A stretch of 62,603 bases of DNA from Mycobacterium sp. (GTDB taxonomy: Bacteria; Actinomycetota; Actinomycetes; Mycobacteriales; Mycobacteriaceae), in contig JAOPWC010000169.1 of NCBI GenBank assembly GCA_025965895.1, forward strand, positions 1 through 62,603, written 5' to 3'. Positions 60,444 through 62,603 of the stretch are shown piece after piece. Positions within the stretch are counted from its first letter, which is position 1; each line of letters begins with the position of its first letter. The position numbers were made by a program, and so were the translations under genes. The notes beneath the pieces are model-generated. The model was given only the letters and a program-made list of their open reading frames with translations, made no database searches and was not told where the DNA came from.

Positions 60444-60846
60444 CGACGCTCCGACTTGTAGGCCGAACTGCGCGGGTCCGGGAGTACAGCACTGCGGCGG
60501 CGGCCACGACCTCGACCGCCGCGAGCGTGGTGGCCAGGTTCATGACCGTCGAATGGTGCGCCGGCGCAGCGGTGGTGACACCACCGCCGTGGTGATGCGC
60601 GGCCGGTGCAGAGGCATGGATGGTGATCATCGTGAGATTCATCAACGCAACCAGGACCCAGGCCCGCAGCGTCTCGCGCCCCCACAGATCAGGTGCGCAG
60701 TACAGGCACCCGGCGGCCATCGCCGCCGTCAGCCCCGCGGCCGCGAGGTTCGTGCCATGGCCAAGCGAAATCCCGTGCGGCACGGCTGAACGCGCCGCGA
60801 GCGCCGCACACGCCCGCCGCCCGAAGAGGGCAACGGGAGCGATCAC
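60436..60846 (-). CDS. Small integral membrane protein of unknown function
   Basis: 136 aa from the GTG at 60846, which overlaps the DUF899 stop by GTGA; longer forms would sit inside that gene. Three to four membrane segments, for example LAAAGLTAAMAAGCLYC, AWVLVALMNLTMITIHA and VMNLATTLAAVEVVAAAAVL. A His-rich loop (AAHHHGGG) lies before the last helix and could bind metal. Unknown family. Confidence 0.7.
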   Translation of the reverse strand: MIAPVALFGRRACAALAARSAVPHGISLGHGTNLAAAGLTAAMAAGCLYCAPDLWGRETLRAWVLVALMNLTMITIHASAPAAHHHGGGVTTAAPAHHSTVMNLATTLAAVEVVAAAAVLYSRTRAVRPTSRSVDG

Positions 60847-61610
60847 CGGGTCTCGCCGTCTTTCCGCGGTCGCGACCTCGCCGACGCTTGGCCCGCAGCA
60901 ATACCGCCTTGCAGCTGCTCGATCCACCCCTCGGACGGCTTGGCGTCGCCGTATTCGTCGTGCCAGCGCCACCACTCGGCGGACGGAGTCTGCGGGTAGC
61001 CGTCAGGCGAGTTCTCCCACTGTTCCTGGCGCCCAAGCGCGGTCATGTCGAGGTAGCTCCAGGTATTTACAAACGCCTCGTCGCCGCGGTTGTTGATGAA
61101 GTAGGTGCGGAACACACTGTCGCCGTCGCGGATGAACGCGTTGGTGCCGTGCCACTCGTCGCAGCCAAAGTCAGCGTCGAAGTCGTCGGTGATGGTGTAC
61201 CACGGGATGTGCTGCCAGCCCATCCGCGCCTTGACCCGCTCGATGTCGGCTTGCGATGCAGGTGAGGCGTACACGAGCGTGGTGTCACGGGCGTTGAGGT
61301 GGGCAAGGTTGCCAATGTGGTCGGCCATCAGAGAGCATCCGACGCAGGCGTGTCCGGGCCAGCCATGAACGTCGGGCTGGAAGAATGCGCGGTACACGAT
61401 CAGCTGACGGCGGCCATTGAACAGGTCAAGCAAACTCGCCTTGCCTTCGGGCCCGTCGAACTCGTAGTGCTTCTCCACGGCCAGCCATGGCATCCGGCGA
61501 CGCTGGGCCGCCAGCGCGCCACGGGCGCGGGTCAGCTCCTTCTCCTTCACCAGCAGTTGCTGCCATGCAGCCTCCCACTCCGGCGCCGACACGATCGGGG
61601 GTGTGTTCAT
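60843..61610 (-). CDS. DUF899 family thioredoxin-like protein
   Basis: 255 aa from the ATG at 61610 (NTPPIVSAPEWEAAWQQLL); an earlier ATG is possible. The DUF899 core is plain: LLVKEKELTRARGALAAQRR, LFNGRRQLIVYRAFF, PGHACVGCSLMADHIGNLAH and WHGTNAFIRDGDSVFRTYF. The CVGC pair lies where thioredoxin-like proteins have a CxxC. Function unknown, often stress-related. First gene of the operon with the membrane protein and methyltransferase. Confidence 0.88.
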   Translation of the reverse strand: MNTPPIVSAPEWEAAWQQLLVKEKELTRARGALAAQRRRMPWLAVEKHYEFDGPEGKASLLDLFNGRRQLIVYRAFFQPDVHGWPGHACVGCSLMADHIGNLAHLNARDTTLVYASPASQADIERVKARMGWQHIPWYTITDDFDADFGCDEWHGTNAFIRDGDSVFRTYFINNRGDEAFVNTWSYLDMTALGRQEQWENSPDGYPQTPSAEWWRWHDEYGDAKPSEGWIEQLQGGIAAGQASARSRPRKDGETR

Positions 61611-61722
61611 TGCGGCTTCCGCCTTTCGGCTCTCGTGCATTTCAACTGCCCGTATTGACACCGGCCGAGCCACGAACTGGGCGTAAGGGTGTTTACGCCA
61701 ACGTTCTCCGAGGAGTGGGAAG

Positions 61723-62357
61723 TCATGGCAAGACGGGCTGTGCGTCTACGAGTTCCCCGTTTTCCACTCCGTCGAAGATGGCTCGCGCAACGGACTCCGG
61801 AGAGGCTTTCGGTATGTCAAGGGCTCGGGACATCTCCGTGTCCACGGGCCGGCCAGGACCGCATGCACCGTCACGCCCCGTCCCCCCCAGAAGTGCGCGC
61901 AGCGATTGCGACAGGGAGAACACGGCCATCTTTGAGATCGAGTAGGCCACAATGATCGGCAAGCCGGCAAAGGCCGTCACCGACCCAACGTTGACGATCG
62001 CTCCCCGAGAACGAGTCAGCAACGGCAGAAGAGCCCGGGTAACGCCATATGTGCCAAAGAGACTGACGGCGAGTTGCTGTTCGAGCGCGGCAGGATCGCT
62101 CAAGTCGTCGTAGAGCGGCAAGCCGGCGTTATTGATGAGGATGTCGACAGATTCGACTCTCTGGACAGCTTCCTGAATCCGCGCGGCGTCGGTCACGTCC
62201 ACGGTCAGGGGCGTGACGCGCCCATTCGGGTGGGCCACGGGCTGGCGCATTCGGCGAATACCCGCTTCGCGCCTCTGCTCAAGGCTTCCTCGACCAGCGC
62301 GCGTCCGATACCGCGATTGGCCCCAGTCACCAGAACGGATTTGACTGCGGTCGTCAT
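61723..62357 (-). pseudogene. Short-chain dehydrogenase with multiple frameshifts
   Basis: The start at 62357 reads TTAVKSVLVTGANRGIGRAL and VEEALSRGAKRVFA; the frame changes near 62240 to RVTPLTVDVTDAARIQEAVQ, ILINNAGLPLY, YSISKMAVFSLSQSLRALL. In a G-run near 61895 it changes to GRGVTVHAVLAG and then back to VDTEMSRALDIPKASPESVA. Three frame changes. All SDR motifs survive in pieces. Confidence 0.8.
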
Positions 62358-62519
62358 ACATCCTCGTAAGTGATGAATTTCGAGCTGTCCAAGATGTAGA
62401 GGCGGCGACGACGCGAAAGTGGGCGCACAATCTGCGCCCAGTTCGCGGAACGGCCGGTGTCGATACTGAGGTGACTAGAAGAACAAGACACACGTGACGC
62501 GAGGGACAAGTGGTGACAA

Positions 62520-62603
62520 GTGGCGGTAACCGACCTGATCACCAGGGCGCGGGCCGGGGACGGCGACGCATTCCGGGAGCTGACCGAACCACACCGTCGA
62601 GAA
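62520..62603 (+). CDS. ECF-type RNA polymerase sigma factor, 5' end (partial)
   Basis: Frame from the GTG at 62520 reads VAVTDLITRARAGDGDAF and RELTEPHRRE to the window end. This is the start of region 2 of SigG/SigJ-like ECF sigma factors (about 300-330 aa, usually with a C-terminal NTF2-like domain). The upstream GAGGGA fits a ribosome binding site. Only 28 codons are in the window; divergent from the SDR remnant. Confidence 0.7.
   Translation, partial: MAVTDLITRARAGDGDAFRELTEPHRRE

Overview
The window comes from a mycobacterium, most likely a rapid grower (Mycolicibacterium type). The left edge carries the 5' end of a 16S rRNA on the minus strand, with a typical mycobacterial boxA leader. 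This rRNA operon lies just downstream of tyrS, which is the known position of the second rRNA operon (rrnB) of rapid growers. From there to about 42 kb the gene order matches, inverted, the Mycobacterium tuberculosis Rv1689-to-Rv1635c block: tyrS, mpg, an ABC exporter with a TetR regulator, a Trm112-like protein, the Rv1683-type hydrolase/acyl-CoA synthetase, the arginine operon, pheST, a rhomboid-like protein, an adenylate cyclase, an MpaB-like oxygenase, tsnR, infC-rpmI-rplT, lysX, uvrA, a metallo-beta-lactamase-fold hydrolase, a universal stress protein and a GT-C mannosyltransferase. Rv numbers and gene order are from memory, not from a search.

Region by region. 0.03-0.4 kb: rRNA promoter and leader. 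0.4-10.9 kb: tyrosine charging, DNA repair, an efflux-type ABC operon with its own TetR, lipid-related enzymes and an ABC-F ATPase. 10.9-19.3 kb: argCJBDFRGH plus one unknown gene, mostly with 4-nt stop/start overlaps, read leftward from a candidate ArgR box. 19.4-24.7 kb: pheS-pheT behind a rhomboid-like membrane protein and a class III cyclase. 24.8-25.9 kb: an MpaB-like oxygenase preceded by a ten-codon leader ORF with a strong ribosome binding site. 25.9-28.4 kb: infC (ATC start), rpmI, rplT and tsnR, with a terminator-like hairpin in the infC leader. 28.4-42.4 kb: lysX, a collapsed esterase pseudogene, an AlkZ-like protein, uvrA, several enzymes, and a mannosyltransferase overlapping udgX, which encodes the uracil-DNA glycosylase that crosslinks to DNA.

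From about 42.5 kb the window becomes accessory. An intact carboxymuconolactone decarboxylase / aldo-keto reductase / alcohol dehydrogenase operon comes first, then a Pro/Gly-rich heptapeptide-repeat membrane protein. From 47 to 62.4 kb the DNA is largely a gene graveyard: a tRNA-Cys-like 3' fragment, a chimera of azoreductase, carboxylic acid reductase and CoA-transferase pieces, frameshifted SDR, epimerase, acyl-CoA dehydrogenase and methyltransferase genes, two cyclase C-terminal fragments and an IS110-like transposase tail. Intact islands stand out within it: a divergent LysR / SDR + zinc alcohol dehydrogenase cassette with a perfect 7-5-7 palindrome, a divergent TetR / SDR pair with its own inverted repeat, a DUF899 + membrane protein operon, a 6PGDH-like dehydrogenase and a secreted Gly/Trp-rich protein. 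The window ends inside the start of an ECF sigma factor gene.

Several frameshifts in the right third are single bases, some in G runs, so assembly error must be excluded. However, the left 42 kb shows only two decayed loci, and several right-hand loci carry multiple lesions or truncations, so I favour real decay. I did not find a clear unknown multi-gene defence or biosynthetic system. The most notable elements are the leader ORF upstream of the MpaB-like gene, the infC leader architecture, the chimeric pseudogene and the intact LysR cassette.
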